NCBI GenBank assembly: GCA_015499985.1
Contig: JAAAUF010000034.1
Coordinates: 27,273 to 91,272 of the forward strand
DNA: 64,000 bases
Direction of reading: 5' to 3'
From: Haplosporangium gracile
Taxonomy: Eukaryota; Mortierellomycota; Mortierellomycetes; Mortierellales; Mortierellaceae
The notes beneath the pieces were generated by a model. It was not told the origin of the DNA and ran no database searches. It saw only the letters and a program-made list of their open reading frames with translations. A program made the translations under genes and the position numbers. How positions within the stretch are numbered: position 1 is the first letter of the stretch; every line of letters begins with the position of its first letter. Shown one piece after another: positions 52,927-64,000 of this stretch.

Positions 52927-55713
52927 TTAAACTGGTATTTGCTCAACATTATCCTTTGCCTCCTGCCACGATCCCAAGTTCTAATTCACCATCATACACG
53001 AGAAAAAAAAACACACAATTAGTGAACAAAGAGGTCTTGTTCGAATCCAGGAGACGAAGAATTTCAATCGAACATCAGTAAGGGGACAATACGACGGAAA
53101 ATAAATTACCTTCTGGCACCACTTTTGGTGGGCTTTGGCATAGGCGAGCAAAATGTCCCGGAGGTCCTTAGTCTTTTGCAACTGGAACCGGTCCAAGTCG
53201 CCCTGAACTGCACGCGAAATCTTATCCAAGTCAGAATTTGTCGTCTCCAACTGCTCCTCCAACTGATATGTTATTCAGAAGAAAAAAATGCGCAAAAAGA
53301 AATATTGTTAGTAATCTGGCCAAAGTGTAGAAACGCCGTGTGAGCGATAAAAGACAAAATACAGAGACGACGGAGTTACCTGAACGATGGCGTCGCGGGT
53401 TTTGCCAATGTTGTTACGGCGGGTGGCTTCAGGGTCGACATCAACGATACTATGAAGAGTGTGGCTGAGCGCACTAAAGACGTTCATACGCGTACTACGA
53501 CGCTTCACAGATCCACTCGAGGGAGGCGAGTGGGTGTGGGCATAAGGGTTGGCAGGAGGCAGTTGGGCATAGGGGTTGGCTGTCGTATCCACCTGACCGT
53601 TTGACGAGTCGTCTCCTCCTGCGACCTTCGGAGCTGATGATGAAGACGTGCGTGCATAGGGATTAAAGCTGTCGGCCGCCTCGTCTCTATTCTCGGTCGA
53701 GGAGTGGATACCCTCAGGTTCATTTGTAAATGTCCCTTCCTCAGAGATCGAATGATCATCGTCGGTACTAGCAGTCGTCTCGCTACGAGCAATAGATCCT
53801 GAAGTGGTGTTGTTGTTGTTGTTGCTATTGGTCTGTGCACCACCAGAGGATCCTGAGCGCTCGCCCTTGTTTAATGCAGATTCGATCCTCTTGGCCTCAG
53901 TCTCCATACGCTCCAAGTTCTCCAATGAACTTCTCTTGGTCTCCAGCTGATCAGCCGTGCTCTCAGACTGGATGTGCTTCTGGTGTCTGAATTTAAGGAT
54001 CGCCTTGATAATGCTGGCATACTGAACATATTCCTGCATCGGCTCGTTGACATTGACCTCCAATGCTTGCATCTATCATGACACGGATAGGAACAACGTT
54101 AGTCCTTGATCCCTCTTGGCTCCATACTCCTTCGCGAAAGATGTGTTGGTGACGAAAACTCACCAAGGCAGTGGTAGCCATGAAGCTCGAGTCGACGGCC
54201 TGTCCAATCTTTTCGATAGCGTTGGCAAGAGGAACGCAATCCGACTCATTCAAACTGAATCCGTTCAACGTCGCACCCAAGTCCGAATTGTCATTCGCAA
54301 TTTCTAATTACAGTGCGATAAGTTAGTAAACACAGGTCCCTAGGTGCTCGACAGTGAACAGCATGCCGTTAAAATCAACAACGAAGATAGCTAACCTCCA
54401 AGCTTGCGGACAACCTTCTTTTGGCTGCGATCCATGCTTCCTGACAACTGGTTGGAGAACTTTTGGGTAAAGACCTCGCTGTCAATGAAACGAGGGTTGG
54501 GCTCTCTCAGAATCTGAGGAGGAGCTCCACCAGGATGTTCTGAAGATCCAGCAGGTCCTGGAGATGACTGCGATGAAGCCGAAGGTGAGGGAGGCTGGTC
54601 ATAGCCCTGTCGAAGAAGATTGGCTGAGGATGAGCTGGCTGTCAAGGTCGCGTTCAAAGCGTTCTTGGGCAGCGTCGAGATAGGAGGGCAATGCATCAAC
54701 TCGGTCTATTGATTGTTTGGCAACGTAGCCGATACACATGAGCGCATGGTGTTAGCTTCAAGTTTAGTCCCACTGCATCTCAATGGTAAGCGAAAAGGCT
54801 GAAGGAACACTCCTCTCGGACTGGACAATGGGCAGAAAAAGGGCGAAACATACCCATGAAACTCCAGTCTCCAAGAAGCGATGGAAAACATGCTCGTAGG
54901 ACAAGATCTCGTGCTTGGCCAGTCTGTTCAGAAACTTTTGCAGCATGCGCTTACGCTTCTCCACCATCGCCGCATCCTCCTTGCTCTTGTTCTGGATATT
55001 GGCGTAGTTGGCTATCATATGCGAGAGTAAACATATCTGTTAGTATCTACTTTCGTTCTTTCAATTGATAAAGGCTCTCGCTCAATGTGAATGATGACTC
55101 TGAGAAGCAAAAAAAAATCAGGTGCAGTGAACAGAGTCGAGAGTGAGTGGGTAAAAAAGTAAGGAACTTACAAATGGAATGCTTCTCTGGAATGGGAGGC
55201 ACAATCAGCGTTGGGTAAATCCTGCAGAGCACCTTTCGCAATGACTCGAACTCTGAGTAGCGTCTCTTCACCTCGTTGTCCTATTTTATGTTCACAAGCA
55301 AGGGTGTTATATGTGGTGTTAGGTTATTACGTTGTTGTTGTTATTCATTTGCCAAGCGATTATTCGGCTTCTTTTGCCTCCTGTGCCACTGCGCTTGCAC
55401 TGGTCCAGAACCACAGCAACTGACGAACACAACAAAGATAAAAAAACAAAGCAAAGCATACCCCGACTTTGATGGTATAGGCGACAAAGGCGGTGGCGGT
55501 GAGGCCGTCGGCGACCTTGGTGGCAGAAGTGACGAGGAGGGTGGTGTGGTTGTTGTGGAGGAGAGTGGAGATGCTACAGCAGGTGGTTCCGGGAGCAGCA
55601 CGCGGGATGGTCGTAAAGGCCATGTAGGGCTCGAGTGCAGGCGGGTGTGGGGGAGGGGTGTGGGGCTGCAGCACGTCCTTTGTGCTTGCGTCGTCTGTGT
55701 CTGAGTATGACAT
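52927..55713 (-). CDS. ATG20: Sorting nexin ATG20/SNX41 type (PX-BAR)
   Basis: Eight exons, 55462-55713, 55172-55280, 54854-55011, 54396-54705, 54164-54303, 53380-54072, 53110-53262 and 52927-52980, give 622 residues. The PX domain lies at about 30-175 with RRYSEF at 90-95, the PI3P-binding arginine context, then PPIPEKHSI and RKRMLQKFLNRLAKHE. A Ser/Pro-rich linker leads to the BAR-like coiled-coil region. KFRHQKHIQSESTADQLETK RSSLENLERMETEAKR is the family signature, and the end NLGSWQEAKDNVEQI matches the last BAR helix. Yeast Atg20 pairs with Snx4 on endosomes for retrograde sorting and for selective autophagy. A disordered loop of some 130 residues carries three NPYA repeats. Exon 8 has only 18 codons. 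Confidence 0.9.
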
Positions 55714-57489
55714 TGCTTTGGTTCGAGGTAGTTGTGAAGGAGTGGTGTGTGTGTGTGTATGTGTGAGTGTAGGGATGAACCAAAGGCTGAAAAAGAAAAA
55801 AAAAGAAAAAGCGCAAAGGAGAGAGGAAGGAGTCTGTCACTGTGCGTGTGGGTCTGGTTGCGTTGGTATAGGACGGGCGCAAAGGAGAGAAAAGGCCAGC
55901 TGGGCTTGAAGCTCAACTGTCACTAAGGGGAGGAGGGAAAGGAAGGAAGCACAGGTCACCTGCCGAATTTCTCTTATTGCACATTGCATAATTGACCATG
56001 ACCCCCTTTCATGCCTTTAACACCTTAAACGCGCAAGGAGAACAACCATCGAGAAGAACGGGCATAAAAAGCAAGAAGCATCGTTATCGAACATTTTACT
56101 AAAAGAACAAAATATAACTATACAACGGCTATGGTCAAGTCAACGACTAACAGCAATGCCATTGGCACAAGGCCGGGAACCCCCCTATCTCAACTCCTAT
56201 TCAGCTTGCCAATCATCGCTAATACCAACTCGCCCGATCGACTTTCCAACCAACGCCACCACCCCGAGGCTCAGCAATGACTCAAAGGCCATTGCCAACG
56301 TAATATGACAACTGATCTCTAAAGATCCTCTTCCACTAGCTCCACCCCAAAGACTCAGCAAGGACTCCAAGGCCATTGCCAACGTAATATGGTAACGACC
56401 TTTAACCCACCTCTCTTCCACAACCTCCACCAGGGGGCTCGCCACTCTGTTCTTGAAGATTTCTTCGGCGTTGAATCGACAACGTGTCCTCGTCCTCCGC
56501 ATGCCGCCCCATCCTTGGAGTCAACAAATACTTGACCAGGAACAGGCAGACGCTTCAGCTTTGGTCATTGAACTCGACTCGTTGAACTTGAATGAAAAAA
56601 AAAAAAAGTGAAGACCCATAGGGTCGTATCCCCAGCGGATTTAGGACACGCCCGATTTCTTGACCAAGGAATAGTTGACGACCCTACCCCGTGTCTCGAC
56701 TTGAGGATCGAAATAAACTTGGAGGAGTGGAGGATAGGATCGCATCTCCAGTAGATTAGGGGCTGGAAGATCTATCAGGGACCGCTCCCATCCCATGTCA
56801 ACTTGAAGGCGGGAGGCGGATAGGATTTCGCCGAGTTGGATACAAGAGACATATGATATGAGGCGTGGGATGGAGAGGGCACTAGAGAGAAAGAATCCAG
56901 TGTTGGGTAATGCAACGGTTAGTGAATCTTTGACTGATCCTTTTGTCTTTGATTGTTGTTCCCTTGAAAGGCGCAATGCACGTAATTTGTTTATATTTTT
57001 ACCATTCACCATTCACGCATCCCTTCTTCCCGAAAGTGTCGCCTTCTTGTATGCAGATCGATTGGAAAGTAATGAAGGGCGGAGGGAGTGGCAGAAGAAG
57101 AAAGACGTTTTTTAATGTGTGGCGGAAGATAAAGACGATAAAAAAAAAAAGGTGGTACGTATGACCCGTGATAGTGATGGATTGATTGACAACTCGATCG
57201 CTTCACTCGCGCATATGCAAAGAAACGTGTCCTTTCTTAAAGATCAGCTCGCGTCGTTCTGTCGATTTTTTTGAATGTTTTTATTCATTGAAATAAAAAA
57301 AAAGAAAAAAAGAGTATAGTGAATGTGTATGGTTGGAAAGGAAGGCTGCATTAGTGAGAGAATATTAGACAACGAGAAATAAAAACCTCGTAAAAAAAAA
57401 AAAAGATCGAATGGAAATGAAAATGATAATGATAAAAAAGACCCGCTTTTGTTTGTTATGTTTTTTTCGTTTTTTTGATGTTGGTTTTT
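55714..57489. other. Intergenic with possible degraded gene pieces
   Basis: Upstream flank of ATG20, then a region at 56197-57012 with internal direct repeats and two minus-strand frames described separately, then A/T-rich 3' flank of the GDP-mannose gene. Confidence 0.45.
56197..57012 (-). pseudogene. Possible relic of an unrecognised gene with internal duplications
   Basis: Two minus-strand frames, 56641-57012 and 56197-56502, read like protein (LISYVSCIQLGEILSASRLQ, DMGWERSLIDLPAPNLLEM) but end without splice partners or a shared frame. The second frame contains a 28-residue tandem duplication around HITLAMALESLLSLWGG, caused by two 52-bp direct repeats at 56261-56312 and 56344-56396. A related piece (GGRTCGYATCYCCAGYRGATT) occurs at about 56624 and 56738. 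This pattern fits a repeat-containing gene or family member in decay. No family name can be given, and it could be chance open DNA. Confidence 0.3.
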
Positions 57490-59794
57490 CTACATGATGA
57501 TTTGAGGCTCGGTGATGTTGGCCGAGATGGACTTGTGTGGCAAGATGGAGCCTCCGTTGATATAGACCTCATCCTTGACAGTGACATAGTCGCCCAATAC
57601 TGACGTGCCCTCCAAACGGGCCCAGCGACCGATAGTCGAGTGCCAGCCAACAATCGTGTTCTTGATCCAGGCGAAATCCTTGACAGACGAGCCCTCCAAA
57701 AGAACACAACGCTGGAGACGGACACCATCACCAATCACAACACCGGGTCCAATGACGACGTTGGGTCCAATACGGCAGTCCTTTCCAATCTTGGCAGTGG
57801 GATCAACGAGGACGTTGCCGCCGTGAACGTAGCCAGAGTTGGGGTTGGCAAGGGCACCAGGGTTACACTTGTTGACGTTGGCGAGGTAGAGGCATGTACC
57901 GGTCAAGAAGTCCTTGGGCTGACCGACATCCATCCAGAAGCCCTCGAGCGTGAACGAGTGAAGCTGGTGGTCGGCGGCCATGGCAGGGAAGGTCTCCTGC
58001 TCGATCGAGGTGGGCTTGAGCTCAATACGGTCCAGAATAGCAGGGTTGAAGATGTAGATACCTGCGTTGATCTTGTTGCCGACAAACTCGACGGGCTTCT
58101 CGACGAAGCGATCGATCATCGAGCTCTCTGACTTGTTGACAATGACACCGTACTTCGAGGGCTCCTCGACCTTGGTGACCTATTTTAAAAATAACCGAGA
58201 CAAAAGTCGGGACAAAGAGCGACAGGGTCAGCTCTCCAGTTTTGTTTCCTTTTTGTTCTTCCTGACCCACATTGGGAATTGTTTTCGATGTTTTTTTCCT
58301 TGGCCCACATCGGTTAGTAACTGCTTTTTTTTTTTTGTTGTCAATGCGGTCGTCGTCTTATCGATGGTAAAAAAAATCAAAAAATCTCGCGCATAAATAA
58401 CAACAAAAATGCATAATCATAATCATGGCTGATTTGATTCTGTCCAACGTACCACAATGGTTCCCTCATTGCCGTGAGCCTCGTGGAAGGCCTTGAGTTC
58501 GTGGAAGGGGAAATCGCAAATGACATCAGAGTTGAGGACAAAGAAGGGAGAGTCGTCCTTGCCGAGAATATCGCGAGCAAGGGCCAAAGGACCAGCTATA
58601 GATGGATAAAAACAAGGTCGACAAGAGCAAGAGAGGCACGAAAAAAAGAAAAGAATGGGAAGAATGATAGAAAAAAGGGGGCGGCAGAATATGAAGTTTT
58701 TTTAGAAAGAGACGAGGGCAGTAAGAGAAAAGGGAGGAGAGAAGGCAGGAAGGTAAGGTTAATCGATCTGAACTGCGTTATGTGCTTGTCGTGTATTGCC
58801 AACAAAAAAGAATGAATGCTCGAATGCCGCTGCTCGCACTCAGACTCTCTCTCTTTCCTTCTGCATCCCTGTAATGTTCGCTCCACAAATATCAATCCCC
58901 CTAGAGGGATCGAGAATGAACAAGAACGAGACACGAGAGACGAAAGAACAAGAAAATGAGACTAAATACAAGACAAGAAAAGGAGAGAACAACAACTTGC
59001 CTGTGCCGAGGGGCTCGGTCTCGACTGAGAATGTAATCTTGACATTGTAGATTTCCTCGTACTTTTGGAGGATCGAGACCATGACTTCAGGTCTGTAGTT
59101 GACAGCCAAGACGATATCAGTAACGCCAGCCTATATCAAAGGAATTGCCATAATGCAAAACAATGCAGGTATGAGATTAGCGTCAGGTTGTAAAAGAAAG
59201 GAAACTAGTTTCTGAAAGGTTGCTGTTATTCATGCTGCTCCATATTGTCCTGTTCCTCACTTCCCGAGAATAATTAATCGCCATTTTGTGTTGCTTGAAA
59301 GTTCGAATTGCTGTCTCTCCTGTGGCAGTGGTAGTCGTAAAGAGGAGAAAGTTGTTCATCTCCTTTTCTCACTGCGTCTGCTCATCTGTGATCTCCTTTG
59401 TAGTCTGGCTCGTCGCGGGTGCGTGTGTGAGTGTGTGTTCTGTCGAGATGAGCTGATCACGACTGAGACTGAGTAAGGGCAACTGATTAGCACCCGACTC
59501 TTTGTTCATATAAAAAAGAAAGCATACCTCGGCCAAGGCCTCGATTTGGTGAAGGATCATGGGCTTGTTGGCGAACTCGACCAAGGGCTTGGGCATGGTC
59601 AAGGTAAGAGGGCGCAGACGGGTACCGAAACCTATGGCATAAGGAGCAAGAGTATGAGGATGCAGAGTGTCAATAGCAGTGTGAGAAACACAAGCTCAAG
59701 CAGTAACAGTCAACATAAAAGCGTGATGAGTGAAGAAGAGTGAATGAGAGAAACAAGAGTAAAGCATACCACCGACGAGAATAAGGGCCTTCAT
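57490..59794 (-). CDS. MPG1: Mannose-1-phosphate guanylyltransferase (GDP-mannose pyrophosphorylase)
   Basis: Five exons, 59770-59794, 59528-59631, 59001-59130, 58453-58595 and 57490-58179, give 363 residues; yeast Psa1/Vig9 has 361. The enzyme joins GTP and mannose-1-phosphate to GDP-mannose, the donor for N- and O-mannosylation, GPI anchors and wall mannans. The nucleotidyltransferase signature [11 protein letters not shown] begins at residue 8, followed by [24 protein letters not shown], and [22 protein letters not shown]-terminal left-handed beta-helix ([20 protein letters not shown] and onward) begins near residue 255. The end ITEPQIIM matches the family. The third intron uses a GC-AG pair. 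The first exon is only 25 bp. The frame is consistent only with these borders. Confidence 0.96.
58596..59000 (-). other. GC-AG intron in the GDP-mannose pyrophosphorylase gene
   Basis: The donor reads CACAG|GCAAGT, the classic strong context for GC donors, and the acceptor reads CTATAG. Exons on both sides join in phase 1 to give [12 protein letters not shown], as the family requires; no GT donor nearby keeps the phase. Length 405 bp. Confidence 0.85.
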
Positions 59795-62194
59795 GATGTA
59801 TATATGTGTTGTGGGGAGGGTGAAAAAAGGGAGAAGAGAGAAGAGAGTGGTGAGGAGGGAGTGAGTTGATGGGAGGAGGGAGAGGGTATGAGTTGATGAA
59901 GAAGAGAAGAGATGAAAAGAGATGAAAGTAGAAAAGAAGAAATAAGAAGGAAAAGACGCCCTTTGTGGCCAGAAGGCTGTTGTTCCATCAATTGAATAAT
60001 AGAATAAATGAATTTGAAAGTGCGTGTGGATAGGATGCGATCAACAACTGGCTAGAGTGGCTATACTGATCTTCTTTTTCTTCTTCACTTTCCATCGCCA
60101 TAATAGATCCTTTTCTTTACTTGCTTGTCTCCAATACACATTTAAATTCACAGGAGGCCATGCTGGTCATCATCCTCTTTGCTCATCCATAGTCTACCTA
60201 TTCACCTTGCCCTTTCATTCTCTTTTCTCAACCGCTTTCCATATCCATCCAACCCGCGCTCAAAATTCATTTCATTACCCATCGCCCTAAAATAATTTGA
60301 TTAGTGGCTGCACCTTCTTTTTTTCACTTTTTTCTTATCAAATTACAGACCTCCAAGTCGAAGCCCACTTAAAAGGGAGCCCTACTTTTTTTGACAGCAA
60401 CTCTATAAACTATGTGGCGAGGGGATCTGAGATGTATTTTTAGCAACCCACTCGCTCATCCTTCACTTTCCTCGTTTCTTACTTCCTTACTTCTACTTTC
60501 GTCGCCATCCTGTTCTTCTCCGCCCTATGCCGTTCAAAGACTCTAATACAGCGTTCAGACGTCCATTCAGCACCACACATACAACAAGGTCTCTCTTTTT
60601 TAGTCTCTGTTATCTGTGCCTGTTTGCCTGTGCTCACTCCTCGTTTTTCATTTTTCTATTCCATCTTTTTTTTGGTTTCCTGTGTGTTGTCCACCCCCAC
60701 TCTTTCTTTCATTCCTCCTCGGCCAGGCCATAACAAAAAAAAATTGAGCAGCATACCTTCATCTGTTTTCATTCATTTTTGTCAACGTGTCGTTTTTCGG
60801 TAGCATTTCCTTTGCACCCACGTTTCTCCATATCTCACGTCTTATTATTATTTGTTGTTGTTGTTGTGCCCCTGTGGTTACCTAAATACTTTTTATTAGT
60901 GTGCGACCATAGTCTCGTCATAGACCAGGCACGCAATGGTTGCTAGGCTAGCACAAACACAAGGGAATTGAACCCAACTCAACTCACATGTAATGGGACG
61001 ACCGGCATGCCATCATTGTCAGAGAGAACTATGACGAAGATATACATTGCTTTTGACACCCACATCACCCATTGCACTCAGTCACTCACTCACCTAGGAT
61101 GTCACTTCCACCCAATCCCATACTATGTCCACGGCTACTAGGCCCTGCCTCTCACACCACCACACAACCCTTCATTTCAGGCACAAATCACCTCGGAAAG
61201 GGAAAGACAGTCTCCTCCACTTGCAGCTCTCATATCAATTGATCGAATCTGATTGGACATTGATCCATCGATCCGGTCAACAGGTACAATCTCTTCCACC
61301 TTACTGTGCTGAGCTGATGGCTTAGGACTTGGAAGCCTAGATGCCTATGTACTGTACAATAGCCTACATGTACATGTTCATTTCCAGAATGGGCCTTTGT
61401 TGTTGGTGGTCCTTGCCTCATGTCTATTTTCCTACAGCTATTCAATCTATGTGCTGTCAGAAAGTAAATATCCCACATGAAGGACATGCGTGTGAGAATG
61501 GCTATATCTCCACAAAAGTGATCCATCTTTTTCTGCTTTCTGACTTTTTTTCTGAAGTGCCCCTAATCCATCTTTGCAATCAGCCCTGGGATGTCTCACG
61601 ATGGATGATGAGCATTTCAGAAAAAAGTCAGCACTTTAACATCGGCGTGTAAGGACATTTTTTTTTTTGAAGGATAGTTTTGTTTTGACATGATGGTTAG
61701 TAACGACATTACCCCTACCTTTTCCTCAAATAAGCTTTTCATCCATCTCCAATTAGAATTGACGTAATGACAAAATGAGATGACTAGTCAACAAGAGAAA
61801 CTTGCATAGAACTTCAATAAAGGACATCTATACGTTGATACATATCAAAACTTGATCCAATCCCATTTTAATAAAACGAAGAAACAAAACGGGATTATAA
61901 AAACGATAGAGCGCCAGGTGCAGGCGGAACGGATTAGCAACAACATTAAGCTATTTGTACTCTATTTAGCTGAAAATAAGAAAACGAAAAGCATAGAGAA
62001 CAAAAGATAAACGTAAACACAATGCACCATAAACTTCAAAAAAGGAACGAAACGCAGTCGGGTATAAGAACAATGAGCCATAGCCTGAATCTTACAGCAG
62101 GGTCATAGTGGATCATATAACAACAGTGCTTGCGAGAATAGTAGCTGCTTGACAAGAGGGACAATTACGCAAAAACGTAAGGTGCGGGCCAGAC
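59795..62194. other. Gene-free interval leading into the satellite array
   Basis: Promoter side of the GDP-mannose gene (pyrimidine-rich on the minus strand at 59810-59950), then AT-rich DNA without a supported gene. From about 61920, and more clearly 62040-62194, scattered words of the satellite unit appear, probably worn edge copies. Confidence 0.5.
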
Positions 62195-64000
62195 TAGCAA
62201 ACACATTCGATTGATATTTTACGCGCTGGATACATAGGAAAAAATGAGAACGAAGAGTGTATATAACAAAGGGGTACGGTTAGTACAAAGGACAGCTAGG
62301 TGCAACATAGCCGCAGATGTTTGCATGGCCCAGCAGAGACACTCAATCGAAAACTAACCCGCTGGGTATATAGAAAAAGATGATAACAAAAGAGAACATG
62401 ACAAAGGTAAGCAATTAATACTAATCACAGTTATGCGCAACAAAGCAAAAAGCGTGTGCATGGCCCAGCATAGACACTCGATCGAAATCTTACAGGCTGG
62501 ATACATAGGATGAAATGAAAACAAAGAGTGTACACGACAAGGATAAACGGTTAGTACTAAGGACAGTTAGACGCAACAAAGCAGTAGATTTGCGCAGCGC
62601 CCAGCATAGACACTCAATCGAACTCTTACCGGCTGGGTACGTAGGAAGAAATGAGAACAAAAAGTGAACACAACAAAGGCAAGCAGTTAGTACTAAGGAC
62701 AGTCAGGCGCAACAAAGCAATAGGCGTTTGCATGACTCGGCAAAGACACTCAATCGAAATCTTACACGCTGGATACATAGGAAGAGATGAGAATAATGAG
62801 TGTACACGACAAAGGTAAACGGTTAGCACAAAAGACATTTAGACACAACAAAGCAATAGATGTTCCCAACGCCTAGCAAATACACTCAATCGAAACCTTA
62901 CCCCCTGAATACATAGGAGGAGATGAGAACAAAAAGTGAATACGACAAAGGTAAGCAGTTAGTACTAAAACCAGCCATGCGCAACAAAAGCAACAGGCGT
63001 TTGCATGACCCAGCAGAGACACTTAATCGAAATCTTACGTGCTGGATACATAGGAAGAAAAGATAACAAAGAGCGAGCACGACAAAGGTAAACAGTTAGT
63101 ACTAAGGACAGCTAGGTGCAACAAAGCAACAGGCGTTTGCATGACCCAGCAGAAACACTCAATCGAAATCTTACGCGCTGGATACAGTGGAAGAGATGAG
63201 AACAAAGGGTGAACACGACAAAGGTAAACGGTTAGTACTAAGGACAGCTAGGTGCAACAAAGCAATAGATGTTCGCAACGCGCAGCAGATAACTCAATCG
63301 AAACCTTACCTCCTGAAACATAGGAGGAGATGAGAACAAAAAGTGAACACGACAAAGGTAAACAGTTAGTACTAAAACCAGCCATGCGCAACAAGCAACA
63401 GACGTTTGCATGGCCCAGCATAGACACTCAATCGAACTCTTACCGGCTGGATACATATTAAGAGATGAGAACAAAAAGAGAACACGACAAAGGTATAGGG
63501 TTAGTACTAAAGACAGTTAGGCGCAACAGAGCAACAAGCGTGTGCATGGCCCAGCATAGACACTAAATCGATATCTTACAAACTGGATACATAGGAAAAA
63601 ATGAGAATGAAAAATGAACACGACAAAGGTAAACAGTTAGTACTAAGAACAGTGATGTGCAACAGAGCAACTAGCGTTTGTATGGCCCAGCAGAGACATT
63701 CAATCGAAATCTTACGCGCTGGATACATAGGAAGAAAAGATAACAAAGAGCGAGCACGACAAAGGTAAACAGTTAGTACTAAGAACAGATATGTGCTACA
63801 AAGCAACAGGCGTTTGCAGTACGCAGCAAAGACACTCAATCGAAATCTTACTTGCTGGGTACGTAGGAAGACGACAACCGAGAGTGAACACAACAAAAGT
63901 AAACGGTTAGCACTAAGGACAGTTATGTGCAACAAAGCAGCAGATGTTCGCAACGCCCAGCAAAGTCACTCAATCGAAATCTTACATGCTGGATACAAAG
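62195..64000. repeat. 136-bp satellite tandem array, running off the window
   Basis: The core word AATCGAAATCTTAC, or a close variant, recurs at 62346, 62481, 62617, 62753, 62889, 63026, 63162, 63297, 63431, 63567, 63703, 63839 and 63973 (position of ATCGA). Spacings are 134-137 bp, with one diverged copy at 62208. Other constant blocks in each unit are GGTTAGTACTAAGGACAG, GCAACAAAGCAA, GCATGRCCCAGCA, GCTGGATACATAGGAAGA and ACACGACAAAGGTAAAC. That makes about 14 visible units with point differences and 1-2 bp indels. No coding role is likely: the minus-strand frames in it are the unit translated in shifting phase. Confidence 0.95.

Noticed and set aside
53030..53060. TTCGAATCC tRNA-like word
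   Set aside because: It lies inside an ATG20 intron, its flanks do not pair as a T-stem, and no other arms exist.
60955..60990. Minus-strand tRNA-like T-arm word (GGGTTCAATTCCC)
   Set aside because: No acceptor stem, anticodon arm or D-arm can be formed around it at tRNA spacing.
62195..64000. Repeat array as a possible CRISPR
   Set aside because: Units are contiguous 136-bp satellites without unique spacers, and the host is a eukaryote.

Overview
The window is nuclear DNA of a filamentous fungus. Genes carry many short GT-AG introns (about 50-560 bp), intergenic DNA is rich in homopolymer and pyrimidine tracts, and the gene set is typically fungal: a Zn2Cys6 regulator, a NACHT/WD40 STAND protein, ATG20, PNS1-type transporter and GDP-mannose pyrophosphorylase. 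It also keeps GEMIN6, FAM32A and YJU2B, which baker's yeast lacks or has diverged. That mix, plus the very large single-exon ARM/NACHT/pentapeptide/WD40 protein and a decayed tyrosine-recombinase element, suggests an early-diverging fungus, most likely Mortierellomycota. The taxon is an inference; no marker gene is present.

Layout. 0.1-2.4 kb: an acidic/lysine-rich zinc-finger protein (minus strand) and an AT-hook/zinc-cluster gene with a disturbed 3' end. 2.5-3.7 kb: wreck of a tyrosine-recombinase element with inverted repeats. 5.8-11.4 kb: an NLR-like STAND protein in one 5.5-kb exon behind a 5'UTR intron. 12.5-18.8 kb: FAM32A, an STF2/TMA10-like hydrophilic protein and a USP16/45-type deubiquitinase. 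21.4-28.4 kb: two related Ser/Thr-rich single-pass membrane proteins plus a broken tail copy between them. The first is cut by an in-frame TAG that is followed by 102 more conserved codons. 28.6-41.1 kb is gene-dense: AMP deaminase and HDDC2-type nucleotidase (divergent pair), YJU2B and GEMIN6 (divergent pair), and a choline-transporter-like protein. 41.4-46.2 kb: a 1457-residue Zn2Cys6 factor. 50.7-59.8 kb: a tandem-BTB protein, an ATG20/SNX41 sorting nexin and GDP-mannose pyrophosphorylase. 59.8-62.2 kb has no gene, and from 62.2 kb to the window end runs a 136-bp satellite array.

How genes relate. Three genes serve snRNP assembly or splicing (FAM32A, YJU2B, GEMIN6). AMP deaminase and HDDC2 both act on nucleotide monophosphates. 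ATG20, the transporter and GDP-mannose synthesis serve membrane and cell-wall growth. The accessory material is the STAND receptor beside the mobile-element wreck, the membrane-protein family with its decayed copy, and the satellite. Exon borders below were read by eye from splice signals and checked by reading-frame arithmetic; no RNA evidence was available.
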